Shown here in pieces: positions 24,938-35,961 of a DNA stretch of 64,000 bases. Every line of letters begins with the position of its first letter. Position 1 is the first letter of the stretch. The stretch is taken from assembly GCF_019703515.2 (NCBI RefSeq), contig NC_059347.1, forward strand, positions 24,885,001 to 24,949,000, given 5' to 3'. The notes beneath the pieces are model-generated. The model saw nothing but the letters and a program-made list of their open reading frames with translations, made no database searches and was not told where the DNA came from. This stretch comes from Myxocyprinus asiaticus. Lineage: Eukaryota; Chordata; Actinopteri; Cypriniformes; Catostomidae. The position numbers and the translations under genes are program-made.

Positions 24938-24960
24938 GTGTGTGTGTGTGTGTGTATGTG
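24904..24960. repeat. (TG)n(CG)n(TG)n tract, Z-DNA-prone
   Basis: Strictly alternating purine-pyrimidine over more than 50 bp, with GCGCGCGCGCACGCG in the middle (about 24924-24939). Confidence 0.9.
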
Positions 24961-26188
24961 TGAGAGAGAGAGACCGTGTACTTCTGCCTGAGACAGCATG
25001 CAGAGATGATAAATTAATTTGGCCTCTTTATTCGAGGTTATAGCAGCGAGTGCTGGCCCGAGCACTGGGAGGTTTAGCCCAATCATGCTAACACGTTACT
25101 GTACTGTATCTCTCAGAAACACATATAGAGTGTCCATTGTAGGCTTGATGTAAATAGAAACTCGTTTTGAACTTAACTAAAATGCTTTTGCAGTATTTCG
25201 GGATTTTAAAATATTGCTACGCTTTTGCAGTGCTAGATTGTGTCTTCGAAAAAGTGTAGAAGAGTGTGTGCATGCAGGAAGAGTAGATATGACAATGTGG
25301 CTCCATCCAGCATGCACATGCATATTCGAAATAAATCCTAGTGGCTACAAAGCAACGCTCCTACCCCATTTCAAAACCATTTCATTCTCCGACCTGGGCG
25401 ACTGTATTATTTTAATTGGGAGCTTAGACTGAGGTGAGATTGTCCCATTTCCATTTATTTCATTTTGTTAACCTCACATCAGGCAGAACCTTACCAATGG
25501 GACCATCTGAATTGCATATGAAAATAGACAGGAAGCATTTGTCGAGAGGGAGAAAGAGTGAGAGAGAGACAGTCATCTCTGGAGGAAGGAAAAGCTCATT
25601 TTCCGTGGCCACCCCGTGCCGTCTGCATTGCAGATCGGTGAAAATCCTGGCGAATATGACGGCAAGGCTCGGGAGAGGGTTTATGTTATCTGTGCCTTTG
25701 GTACGCTTCCTTCCATATTTTTTTCTCTCTCTGGTCTCCATATAATGTCAAGTTAATTTCCTGGGTGGTGTGAGCGACGCTTCGCCATGTGCTGTGTGAC
25801 ATGATGTGTGTGAGTGTGTGTAGGGAAGGTAGTGGGGGAAGAGGTTTGCAAGGAGGAGCTCATGCAATGTGCCAAGTTACATGCATGTGTGTGTGTATGT
25901 GTTTTTAAAAAAAAAAAAAAATGCTATATACAGTATTTGTATCTGAGGGGGTGTATGTCGGCATGGCTGCATTTTATGTGAACAAACAGTTACTATGCAC
26001 GTGTACTGTAAATTAGCCGTTGCTGTTACACTGTGTTAGTGAGAGTTTCAGGACCTCATCTGAATGCAACACAAGTTGAAGGATTATGAGCTGATGATTT
26101 TCCAAGATGATTCAGACCTGAACTGTATTATAGGGTTCACAGAAATCCCCCAGCAAAATTAAACTCCCTCCCCTAAATAAGAACAGTC
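24961..26188. other. Unique stretch without a recognised gene
   Basis: Moderate GC; a 103-codon + frame (25434-25745) and a 93-codon - frame overlap antisense and share no recognisable domain. A poly-A at 25907-25921. Confidence 0.5.
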
Positions 26189-26221
26189 TGCCTGCCTGCG
26201 TGATTATATGTGTGATTAAGG

Positions 26222-26284
<63 letters not shown>

Positions 26285-26286
26285 AT

Positions 26287-26317
<31 letters not shown>

Positions 26318-26350
26318 CCTTACTCACACATATACTCATTCAGGCAGGCG
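26189..26350. repeat. Palindrome centred on a CA microsatellite
   Basis: GCCTGCCTGCGTGATTATAT at 26189 and, on the other strand, GCCTGCCTGAATGAGTATAT starting near 26350 are arms of an inverted repeat, with 4 differences over 33 bases before the TA tracts. The centre is TATA(TA)n-(CA)n-(TA)n, with both TA tracts mirrored (26221-26235 and 26302-26318). Such a sequence can extrude as a cruciform. Confidence 0.75.
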
Positions 26351-27087
26351 TTCTTTTTTAGGACCGTATATATATTCTTATTTAATATATAATGCAACAT
26401 TCAGAATGTCTGGTTTTAGATTCTATTTTTTAACTGAAATAAGTTTGAATAGTATGTACAGTATATACATCAACATATACTGAACAAAAATTCCATGAAA
26501 TTGTTCAAAATAGTGAGGAAGGAACCATTTTGAAAATTTATGAATTGCAAAGTGTATATATGTGTGGTATGTGAATATAGATGTGAGTGTCTCTCACTGT
26601 TTATGCACTGTTTGTTTGTTTTTTGTCCTCTCAATAACTCACAAATTGATTATCCTTGAAACTTAGTCACACAAATGATTTCAAAACTCTTGTAATTTTA
26701 CAGAACGTCCTTGATGTACAGAGCAAAAGCACCCTGAGAAATCTTCATTATCCAACAGGAAATCTCCTCTTGTTCTTCCTCCGGTGGTGTTCTCCATATC
26801 AGTGCAAACATTTGCCTATGGCTGTGGCTTGTCAATCAGGAAATTAAACTGAGTGAATAAGTAGTGTAGGTGTGTGTATATGCAAGAACATATTCTGATA
26901 GACCTGAGAAATGTTGAAATGTGGAGGAAGGCATTTGTCACTCTCGCTTATGCTGATCTGTGCTTCTGCCCCACAAATGTCACATCCCATAAGTCGGAAA
27001 AATCTCACCAGCCTTGCCTAATTGCACATATTCATGATGGCGCTTTGCATGTCGCTTGGAGTGGTTACGTAGTGATACAGATATATC

Positions 27088-27121
<34 letters not shown>

Positions 27122-27836
27122 GATGGGTAATGGGAGGGTGATTTCACAAATTCAAATGTGCACTGCAAAGATGTGAATTGGGACTTAAACACCTTTTAAT
27201 AATGCCATCTAACCGGGTGTATTTACACTGAGCAGAATAAACAAGCATTCTTTTATTTATTTCAATAAATATTTTTATTTTAAAAGATTGCAAAAGATAA
27301 GATTCATTATAACAATTTTAAAAATGGGCTGTGAGTCAATAAATGTTTGAAAATTAATTAAACACAAGTTTTCTGTAATTCATCGCAATTAATTGCAATT
27401 AAGTTATGGTACATGATGCATTACAACAAATGTTTAAAAAATCATCATAAAAATATTTACTTTATACTTTGTCTCAAAGAACTTGCAAGAAATTGGTTGT
27501 ATGCATGTTAAAATATTATTTGTATGAATTTCTTTTATATATTAAAAAAGAAATTGCAGATAGAGTTAATTCGACACATTTATACAGGTATTAATCGTTG
27601 ATACAAGTATATCTAAACATGCCATGAAATCAGTGGACATTAAAGTAATTAAAATCTTATGCCATTTTACAGTGGATTTTTATTTATTTATTTATTTTTA
27701 AATAATATTTGCCCAAAGGGACACCTTTCTCCTATCGCGTGAGGTTTCAGGAAGTAAAAAAGAAACGCACATTTTTTTTATTTTATTTTTTTTACGTGTT
27801 AAATTTCCCAGCCCTAAAAAAAGTCACACACACACA
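26351..27836. other. AT-rich stretch without a recognised gene
   Basis: Holds a TA tract at 27082-27121 and poly-T/A runs. No element ends or exon-like segments seen. Confidence 0.5.
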
Positions 27837-27913
27837 TATGGGGACACTAGAAATGTCCTCATAAACCACATTTATAGCATAATACCCTTGTAATTACCAG
27901 TTTGTAACCTAAA
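27837..27913 (+). repeat. 77-bp dispersed repeat, copy 1
   Basis: Starts TATGGGGACACTAGAAATGT and ends CAGTTTGTAACCTAAA. As I read it, it is identical over 77 bp to the reverse complement of 55013-55089. A short CA run precedes it, and TTCCTCGTAAACCACCC follows as a diverged partial repeat of its own interior. Probably part of a teleost repeat that occurs next to CA microsatellites. Confidence 0.75.
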
Positions 27914-28334
27914 ATAATTTCCTCGTAAACCACCCATATAACATTTATATTACATATTACAGTATATATTTATTTATTGTATTATTATTATTACTATTAT
28001 TGTTGTTGCTTTTGCTGTTGTGTTCTTGTCTGTTTGTTTATATCCTTTTTCCATAGTTTGTCTATTTTTCTAACCCACAGTGGGTTTATGTCTCTGTCTC
28101 TATAGCTTTAGCATCTCCTTACAATTTTTGCTGATGATCCATGTGCACATCAGGAAAAGAGTGCTCTTGCATAAGTATTGCATAGGTAAAACAGATACAT
28201 GTAAGTTTATACATGTAAGGGCATGTTTGATTGCGCTATGATTAGAAAAAGGTATCTGTGGATGGTGTATAATGCTATGAATGAGTCCCTCATTTCTGAA
28301 TCACTGTAGCTGAAAGGTAGTTTTAGAGTGGAGT

Positions 28335-28500
28335 GCACAGAGCAGACTTAATCAGGAGCCTTCTGATTAATTAACGGACACAGCGAAGACCTCTGCTGCT
28401 GCTTGGGTAAACAGCAATTGTTTTTGGCCCCGGGCTTCCAAACAAGGGGGTAACAATGACGATATTGTCCCGTTGCCCCTCATTAGGGAAGTGTGAGGGA
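28335..28500. promoter_or_regulatory. Possible conserved noncoding element
   Basis: Contains TCTGATTAATTAACGG (homeodomain-like), GGGTAAACAGCAATTG (FOX-like TAAACA) and GTAACAATGACG (SOX-like AACAATG) within 120 bp of unique sequence. Confidence 0.35.
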
Positions 28501-28929
28501 AACTTAGGTGGAGTGTATATGTGTGTGTATGCATTCAGTCTCCCATGATCCCACTGGCTCCTATCACATCTCTCGTGCCAGTTGCGGAGAGAAAGAGAGC
28601 AAGCCTGTCATAGCATTTTCACATCAAAACATCCTATCTAGGAGAGAAAGAAAGGGGAAGGGGGACGAGGAGAGAAATAGAAAGAAAGAGAGTTTTGTGT
28701 TTGGACTTCATAAGCAAAGAGGAAGAGGGGCACAATGGAGGACTTTACATCCTTGTTAGTGAGAAGCAATCAATTAGCAGGACCAGACTTTCCCTGGATA
28801 AAGCACTGGGGTCTTTGAGTGAAATTTCTCTCTCTTTCTCTCTCCCTGATGAATAATTGTTGTTGTCATATGCTTGACGCATTGGACTAAAGCAAGTGAC
28901 AGTGCTTTTTTTTTCATTTGTGTGCATGC

Positions 28930-28933
<4 letters not shown>

Positions 28934-28978
<45 letters not shown>

Positions 28979-28990
28979 TGTGTGTGTGAG
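28934..28990. repeat. (GT)n microsatellite
   Basis: GT run with one TTTG interruption. Confidence 0.95.
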
Positions 28991-28999
28991 TTTGTTGCT

Positions 29000-30224
29000 G
29001 TGTGTGCAACAGAGAAAGAGAGTGATAGAACGATGGCATATGATTTCAAAGGCACAAAATATACCTCAGTAAAATATACCTTTGTGTACATGAAGAGTAT
29101 AGAAACATATCTGTCATCATACCCTCTTCAAAGTTATTTTTGTTACATTTTCTGTCTGTCCATTTATAAATATTTTCATTAACCATTATCCCAGAATACT
29201 ATGATGTTTTTCTCCACCTGGGAAGCCTAGTAGCTGCAGTCTATATCTAAAAAGCAAGGGATATGTCTCCTTCCCCCGGCCTACTATGACTTTAGTCTGG
29301 AATCTCTAATTAAATGGCATGCGTGTATCCAGTACTGTGATGTCAGATTGCAGATGCTTGTGAAAAGGTTAACTTCAGAATGACAGTTTTCTCTTAATAT
29401 TAAGATTGTTATTAATTGATTGATTGAGTACCTAAATGTTGGAAAGGGAACAAACAGTTGTGATTTAAACATATAAAGATAATGCACTTTTAAGGAAAAG
29501 GGTCATCATTTAACCTTAAAAAATATGTTTTACTTTTTATCTGTCTTCATTATAAAAGACAACTGAAACAAATGAGTAGTGGCTGTATAATACAGTAATA
29601 ACAATGTTATTAATATGTTATTCATGTATTATTAATAAGTTATTGATTTCATATATTAAAAGAGCAGAGATAATTTGAATATCACTTGTATATGGCACAA
29701 ATCAACAAATTAATAACATAAATTAGTTTTTTTAATGCAGAAATATCTTTTTTTATTTCTGAGTGTAATTTGTATGGTGCTTTCCTTTACTTATAATTTG
29801 TCTATATGTGATGGTCTGTTATTGCTGAAGGTTTCCCATTCTCACAGACTGTGTCTTCTCATTTTAAAACATTACAGTCAAATATCGGTTTTATTGCGTG
29901 GCTATACATGACAACAACCTCTGTAACTATGGGCATCACAATCCCAGCAAAATCATCTGGAAGACAAGGACACAGTCTAAATTTAGGGCCTTCATTTCAA
30001 ACATCTTGAATTTCTCCACATCATCACATCTGAGTTGTATACAAATAGAAGATTTGCAGATTGTGTCGTAAAGGCATCTTCTGTTAAGCTGATGGTCTCA
30101 GCCAGCTCCTTCAAATATCTGTCAAATAGCGTACACACACACCCTGCATTTTCTAAAATGCCAGGTGTTTCCTCTGTACCCTCCTCCTCTGCTCCTTTCT
30201 GCACACATGTGGTGTTTAAAAAGG
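29000..30224. other. Unique AT-rich stretch without a recognised gene
   Basis: Only short frames (up to 102 codons) without features; no transposon ends noticed. Confidence 0.5.
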
Positions 30225-30470
30225 AAGCTCTGGTACATTATCGGCCCCTTTTATTAAATTGCAATACAGATTGTGTCCATAGTGGCGGTCCACCAATCTG
30301 CAAATCCCCACATAGGGTTTTTGTGGCTGCTTCATGTGCATAGAGGCTGCCGCTTGGCAATCCCTTAATGGCAAATTACCGTGGAAACAGCATATTGTAA
30401 GCAAGGGAATAATTAATGACGATCCAGTGACATAGGTACTGCAGCAAAGGCGGGCAGTGGCAGCACTCGT
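30225..30470. promoter_or_regulatory. Possible conserved noncoding element
   Basis: Unique, GC-moderate segment with TTATTAAATTGCAATACAGA, GCAAATTACCGTGG and GGGAATAATTAATGACG. Antiparallel short frames only. Enhancer-like by motif content. Confidence 0.3.
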
Positions 30471-30751
30471 GTGGTATACTTCGTAAAGCATTAGTCAATA
30501 TTAGGAAGAAATGCATGGCACCTTGATGTTTAAAAAGTGTTGAGAAAGGAACAAAGAGATAGAGAAAGATAGAAAGAAAGAAAGAAAGAAAGAGGACGTA
30601 AATGAATGGATGGGCGTAGGCACAGCTGAGGACGTGGGGCTTCCGTATATAGTGAACCAATGCTGGGAATCAGCGCCAGGAAGAAAGCAAAGATCTGAAT
30701 ACGATTGACACTCTAATAGTGGTGGTTTGTATTGCAGCTAAGGCAATGCAC

Positions 30752-30753
<2 letters not shown>

Positions 30754-30794
<41 letters not shown>
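30754..30794. repeat. (GT)n microsatellite
   Basis: About 41 bp of GT, followed by a further GT-rich run at 30905-30937. Confidence 0.95.
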
Positions 30795-30796
<2 letters not shown>

Positions 30797-31468
30797 ACGC
30801 GTGTGTGTACGCGTCTGTGTGTTTTGATGGGAGGGTCCTTGAACAGACTCCCAGTTGAAAGTTGAAATCTTCAATATTTAATACAGTGGGAGAGAAAGAG
30901 TGTGAGTGTGTGTGTGCGTGTGTGTGTGTGTGTGTGCCGGGAAGGGTGTGGCTGTAATGATTATTTGTGACAGAAGACTGTGTGTGTGGGATCAGTCAGC
31001 TGAATGTAGGGCAACGTCAGAAAGCCTTTCTGCCTTCTGTGGGTGCTGCTGTGAAAAGTGTGGGAGGGGGCTCATACAGCCCCTTGCTGCAACTGAGGAA
31101 TACCCCGTGTCAATGCACTTTCCCTTTTTTCGTTTCATCTCAGCGGTTGTTATTTGAGAAAAATGTGCTGTGATAAAATATGGGATCTCTTGCATTGCTG
31201 CAATGCAAAACTGAAAAAAAGAGAGACAAATGCATTACCAACTTTCTATTTTTATACCTCTCATGCTGGTTGAATTGTTCCTCTGCAGCATCTTTTGCAG
31301 TCTTATTATGCAATGGTACTCTCAGCTTCAGCACCACGTTAACTTTTATTTCAGTGGACTGAACATTTATTGAGAAGGCACATCAGACTGGTTGTTCATT
31401 AGCACAGATTAGCAAGCTAGTTGTTTATTAAATTGTTATGGGCTGTTATGGATCACTCTTAATAATAG

Positions 31469-31499
<31 letters not shown>

Positions 31500-31504
31500 A
31501 GTGG

Positions 31505-31860
31505 TTCTTTGGCAGTTTTTTATAATAATTCTCACATTATTTACTCACTCATATGCCATCTCATATGACTTTCTTTCTTCTGCGGAAGACAAACTAAAAT
31601 ATTTTGATTGAGATATGATGTGAATATCTCCATACATGGGGTCCAACACTTCCAAGCTCCAAAATGGACATAAAGGAAGCATAAAGATTTAATTATGTGA
31701 TCTAATCTAAAGTGATACGATTGGTTTTGGGTGAGAATAGACCAAAATGTAAGTCCTTTTTTTACTAAATCTTACCATCTTCAGTCTCCTAGTCACAATA
31801 ATGATTTGTAGCTCGATTACACTTTGTTGTGCTTGACGCAGAGTGCATGTACACTGGCAT
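31505..31860 (+). repeat. Diverged second copy of the long repeat at 20641
   Basis: Contains, in the same order as 20641-20950, ATTATTTACTCACTCATATG, GACTTTCTTTCTTCTGCGGA, AAGCTCCAAAATGGACATAA, GGGTGAGAATAGACC and AAGTCCTTTTTTTACTAAAT. More mutated than the 20.6-kb copy and missing a clear left end. Confidence 0.5.
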
Positions 31861-32818
31861 GGGCCAGTACAAAAAGGAACACGTTACTTTAAACATTTAA
31901 CATATGAAGCACATTTTTGTTCAAGGTTTTTTTTTTTTTTTTTTTTTTTAGAGAGAGCCACTAAACTTAGTTCTCCTATGGCAACATGCTGTAAATCTCA
32001 TACAGTATGTGGACAGCAGGACTAAGTTGAGAAATTTTAAATAATGCCAAACTATAGAAAGTCATATTTTTTTCATCAAATAGTTTATTATGTGTCCAGG
32101 GATGTTGGTTATTCGTGTTTTTGAGATGTTATAGACATTACAGCTGATTTTCTATAAAGCCAAATTAATAATTCTAATTAAAAGTAATGACCAGTATCAT
32201 CAAATCACTGCCAACCATGTTAAAATAAATGTATACATTATAAATTCTGAATCTATGTACTGATTGCCATTGTCCCATGTCTGCATGAGTGATCAAACAT
32301 CATCTGCATCCTGAAACTTAACTTTTGGTCGGATTTTAGGAGTGAATGCACATTGCTGCATAGAAAGCTATAGGATGCACCCTTGCTCCCTTGCTCCCTA
32401 TTTAGTAAATGATTTAACCTCCAGTGTGCTGTCTGTCTGCACTGGTCTCAGAACAGTTAGAAATGCACCTTATTTTCATCCAAAATACAACGTCCACATG
32501 CGTGGACGTGGGGTCACACGAGGTTAAATTGCAATTCTGATTATCTTGAATAACATATATAGCAAGCAGCTCAGTCAGTTTTAATCAGTAAGAGAGAGGC
32601 ATGTGTATTGGTTTGCAGGGATGGAGGCTTATTTTCCCATTCAAAGAGGGCAGGGACATGGCAACGCAAAGCCAAAAGGCCCCAAATGCACACAAACTCC
32701 CACAGCAACCATGGGAATGAAGGCCACTGGGGTTCAATGCTAGAATAGGGAGGTCTGCAGTTGCATTGTCTGGTTTGCCCCAGACTCACTTCTCACAAGC
32801 ATTTGCAAACACACACAC

Positions 32819-32862
<44 letters not shown>

Positions 32863-34459
32863 CCAATACCAAAGACATGTCACCAGCACCTCCAACCGTT
32901 TGGGTTTGTTTAGGTGCAGCACAAAACTAACAAGAGCAGCATCTCACTGCATGTGTGTGTATGTGTGTGTGAGTGTGTATTCACATGTGCACACCCGTCC
33001 TATCAGTGGCCTATAGAATCAACAGCTGTACATATACACAGAGGGTAAATATCCCACAGCTTTGTTTGTCAGTCTGTACAAGCTTCGAGCTAGCTGGCCA
33101 GCTAGCGGTGAGAAATGATCTAAGACCTAGTGAAAAGAAAGACTGTGGCTAAGGCCGAGGAGAGAGTCTGTGATTAGCTCCTTTGTTGGAGGTCTTTTGA
33201 GCTTCATTGGTTCCAAAGAAAAGCCATCTAATGAATCCATCCAAGCTTGGCCGAAACTTTGTATGGACGACAAACTAAGTTATGGTGGTCTCCCTGTGCA
33301 CCGCAGCACAGCATAATGATACAGAACGTTTGCACATATGGTCCCCTGATTTCAGGACCCCACATAAACACTTTCTCATATGCCTGGTTATCTGTCTGCT
33401 CCGAGGAACCCGGGGGTGGTGTTTCCAGGGGAACGAGTTTACTGGGCCTGGGGAGATAGAAATGTATTAATAAAAAAGATGTTGTGTAATAATAATAATA
33501 ATAAAAAAAATAATAATAATAGTTTATGCTCAGAGAAACTTTATGCTGTAGAACAGTGTCAGAAGTATTTTCCCCATACATTTTTTCCCATAGACATTTA
33601 ATAAAATCCTTCATAAAACAGTTTTAAGCCATGAACCAATCCAACCAGCTCCAAGGTGAATCACATCTTTACAAACTTTGATTTGAAAATCGGACAACCA
33701 AAGACAAAGGTAGAAGACTGTGTACTTACCATCTTTAATGAGGGAATGAACTACAACCCCTGAAGCATTGAGAATGACATAAACAAATTAAAAAGGATGG
33801 AAAAATACAAAACTATTGATTTAACCCCTTCGCACATACGATCAAACCAGTGTGATTATGCTAGGCTGCGCTCAGAGGTGTACAATCAAACCGGTGCGAT
33901 CTACATTTGTACTGCTATTAAAAGCACAGATTGACTGAAGCGTTTTCATAATAAATCAGCTGCTTAAATAGTCTTTTCAACATCAAAATATCATAATTTT
34001 TTATGTTATAAACATAAAAATAATTACAAAATAAAAGTTTAAAGCCGTTACCGTTGGAGCTGACTGTTTTGATGCAGCGATGCAGCAATGTTTTCTGACG
34101 TCAAACAAAGAAAGTATAAACTGTTTAGTCCACTTGAGCCTTCTCCCATTCCGTCCTTCACTCATTCTCACCACTTCCAGCACAACAAGTGGAAGGACTA
34201 GGTTTTTAGAAGAATCTATGCTTGATGAAACCTGCTGCACTACAATGTAAAAAAATGGTGCACGCACACCTGGCAATTGTGTTCGTGATCGCATCTTATC
34301 TATCACAATCAATCATTATAAACATCTAAAAATCACATTATATGTTTGATAATATATAATCTGTCATTCAGTGCATCTGCTGTGAAGTGTAAGGTGCCAT
34401 TTTTTAATTGCAGCGTGCATTAAAGAACCCAAGCTGGTGGATTGGTCAGTACAGGAAAG
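31861..34459. other. Mixed unique and simple-repeat stretch without a recognised gene
   Basis: CA run at 32821-32860, poly-T at 31926-31950, TAA runs at 33488-33522. The 128-codon - frame at 33228-33614 is partly built on the TAA run. A 120-codon - frame (34364-34726) enters the Tc1 end and is accidental. Confidence 0.5.
33089..33106. repeat. Perfect 18-bp palindrome
   Basis: GCTAGCTGGCCAGCTAGC is identical on both strands, centred on GGCC. It lies in an otherwise unique segment. It could be a dimeric factor site or chance. Confidence 0.6.
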
Positions 34460-34527
34460 ACTCAAGAAGTTGTTGATAAAAAGTATATAAACAATATATT
34501 TAAAGTTTATTGCTTTGGATATATATA

Positions 34528-35849
34528 CAGTTGTGCTCAAAAGTTTGCATACCCTTGGAGAATTGGTAATATATGTACCATTTTTAAAGAAAACATGAGT
34601 GAGCAGGTAAAACACATTTCTTTTATTTCTTATGGGATTCATATTCAACTGTAGGTTATAACAGAATGGCACAATCATAAAACAAAACATGGCAACAAAG
34701 AAAAAAATGAAATGACCCCTGTTCAAAAGTCTGCATACCCTTAGTTCTTAATACTGTGTATTGCCCCCTTTAGCATCAATGACAGCGTGCAGTCTTTTGT
34801 AATAGTTGTCTGTGAGGCCCCAAATACTTGCAGGTGGTATAGCTGCCCATTCGTCTTGGCAAAATGCCTCCAGGTCATGCAAAGTCTTTGGTTGTCTTGC
34901 ATGAACCGCACGTTTGAGATCTCCCCAGAGTGGCTCGATTGATATTAAGGTCAGGAGACTGTGATGGCCACTCCAGAACCTTCACCTTTTTCTGCTGTAA
35001 CCACTGGAGTGTCAACTTAGCCTTGTGCTTAGGGTCATTGTCATGCTGGAAAGTCCAAGAGTGTCCCATGTGCAGCTTTCGTGCAGAAGAATGCAAACTG
35101 TCTGCCAGTATTTTCTGATAACATGCGGCATTCATCTTGCCATCAGTTTTCACAAGATTCCCCGTGCCTTTAGAGCTCACACACCCCCAAAACATCAGTG
35201 TGCCACCGCCATGCTTCACAGCAGGGATGGTATTCTTTTCACTATAGGCCTTGTTGACCCCTCTCCAAACATAGCACTTATGGTTGTGACCATAAAGCTC
35301 TATTTTGGTCTCGTCACTCCAAATTACAGTGTGCCAGAAGCTGTGAGGCGTCAAGGTGTTGTCGGGCATATTGTAACCGGGCTTTTTTGTGGCATTGGCG
35401 CAGTTAAGGCTTCTTTCTGGCCACTCGACCATGCAGCGCATTTTTTTTCAAGTATCGTCATATTGTGCTCCTTGAAAAACTTACACCGTCTTTTTCCAGA
35501 GCAGCCTGTATTTCTCCTGAGGTTACCTGTGGGTTTTTCTTTGTATCCCGAACAATTCTTCTGGCAGTTGTGGCTGAAATCTTTCTTGGTCTACCTGACC
35601 TTGGCTTGGTATCAAGAGATCCCCGAATTTTCTACTTCTTAATAAGTGATTGAATAGTACTGACTGGCATTTTCACGGCTTTGGATATCTTTTTATATCC
35701 TTTCCCATCTTTATAAAGTTCAGTTACCTTGTTACACAGGTCTTTTGACAGTTCTTTTCTGCTCCCCATGGCTCAGTATCTAGTCTGCTCAGTGCATCCA
35801 CGTGAGAGCACAATTTCTGCCAGGGTATGCAAACTTTTGAGCACAACTG
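34528..35849 (-). mobile_element. Degenerate Tc1-like transposon (element A)
   Basis: A Tc1-type element about 1.32 kb long. Its ends, starting CAGTTGTGCTCAAAAGTTTG, match each other for about 28 bases and are flanked by TA (34526-34527 and 35850-35851). The terminal repeats are well kept, but the transposase gene on the - strand is broken. The ends are clearly different from those of elements B and C, so this is a third family. The element has inserted into one arm of a short palindromic repeat (see the foldback entry), which dates it after that element. Confidence 0.9.
34748..35769 (-). pseudogene. Tc1-like transposase pseudogene
   Basis: Remnant of the element A transposase. The start is at 35769 (MGSRKELS) and the original terminus (AKGGNTQY, then stop) is still recognisable at 34748-34750. 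The N-terminal part has an in-frame TAG just before [17 protein letters not shown], near 35632, and a further stop after ARKKP near 35410. The longest surviving frame, 34875-35441, resumes in another phase. It covers the catalytic region with [12 protein letters not shown] and [11 protein letters not shown], the first two Asp positions. The phase shifts again at SPDLN, near 34945, so the Glu and C-terminal part are out of frame. It cannot make a full transposase, although its ends might still be recognised by an active relative. Confidence 0.9.
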
Positions 35850-35961
35850 TAAATAGGTAATTTGAGGGTCTTGTATCAGCTTTATACAAGACCCTCAAAC
35901 AACCTATTCATATAAATAAAAAGCAATAAACATTATACTTTTTATCAACAATTACTTGAGT

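Larger units (their letters stand above)
34460..35961. repeat. Short foldback (MITE-like) element split by Tc1 element A
   Basis: Sequence left of element A (34460-34525) and right of it (35852-35876) joins into one arm of a palindrome. The other arm is 35884-35961 and the loop is about 7 bases (35877-35883). For example, TTGAGGGTCTTGTAT at 35862 pairs with ATACAAGACCCTCAA at 35884, and GTTGATAAAAAGTAT at 34471 pairs with ATACTTTTTATCAAC at 35935. Without the Tc1 the palindrome would be about 180 bp. It is probably a nonautonomous foldback/MITE whose family I cannot name. Confidence 0.75.

Noticed and set aside
35025..35642. 205-codon plus-strand frame
   Set aside because: It is antisense to the dead Tc1 transposase; coding constraint on the transposase once kept the opposite strand open.
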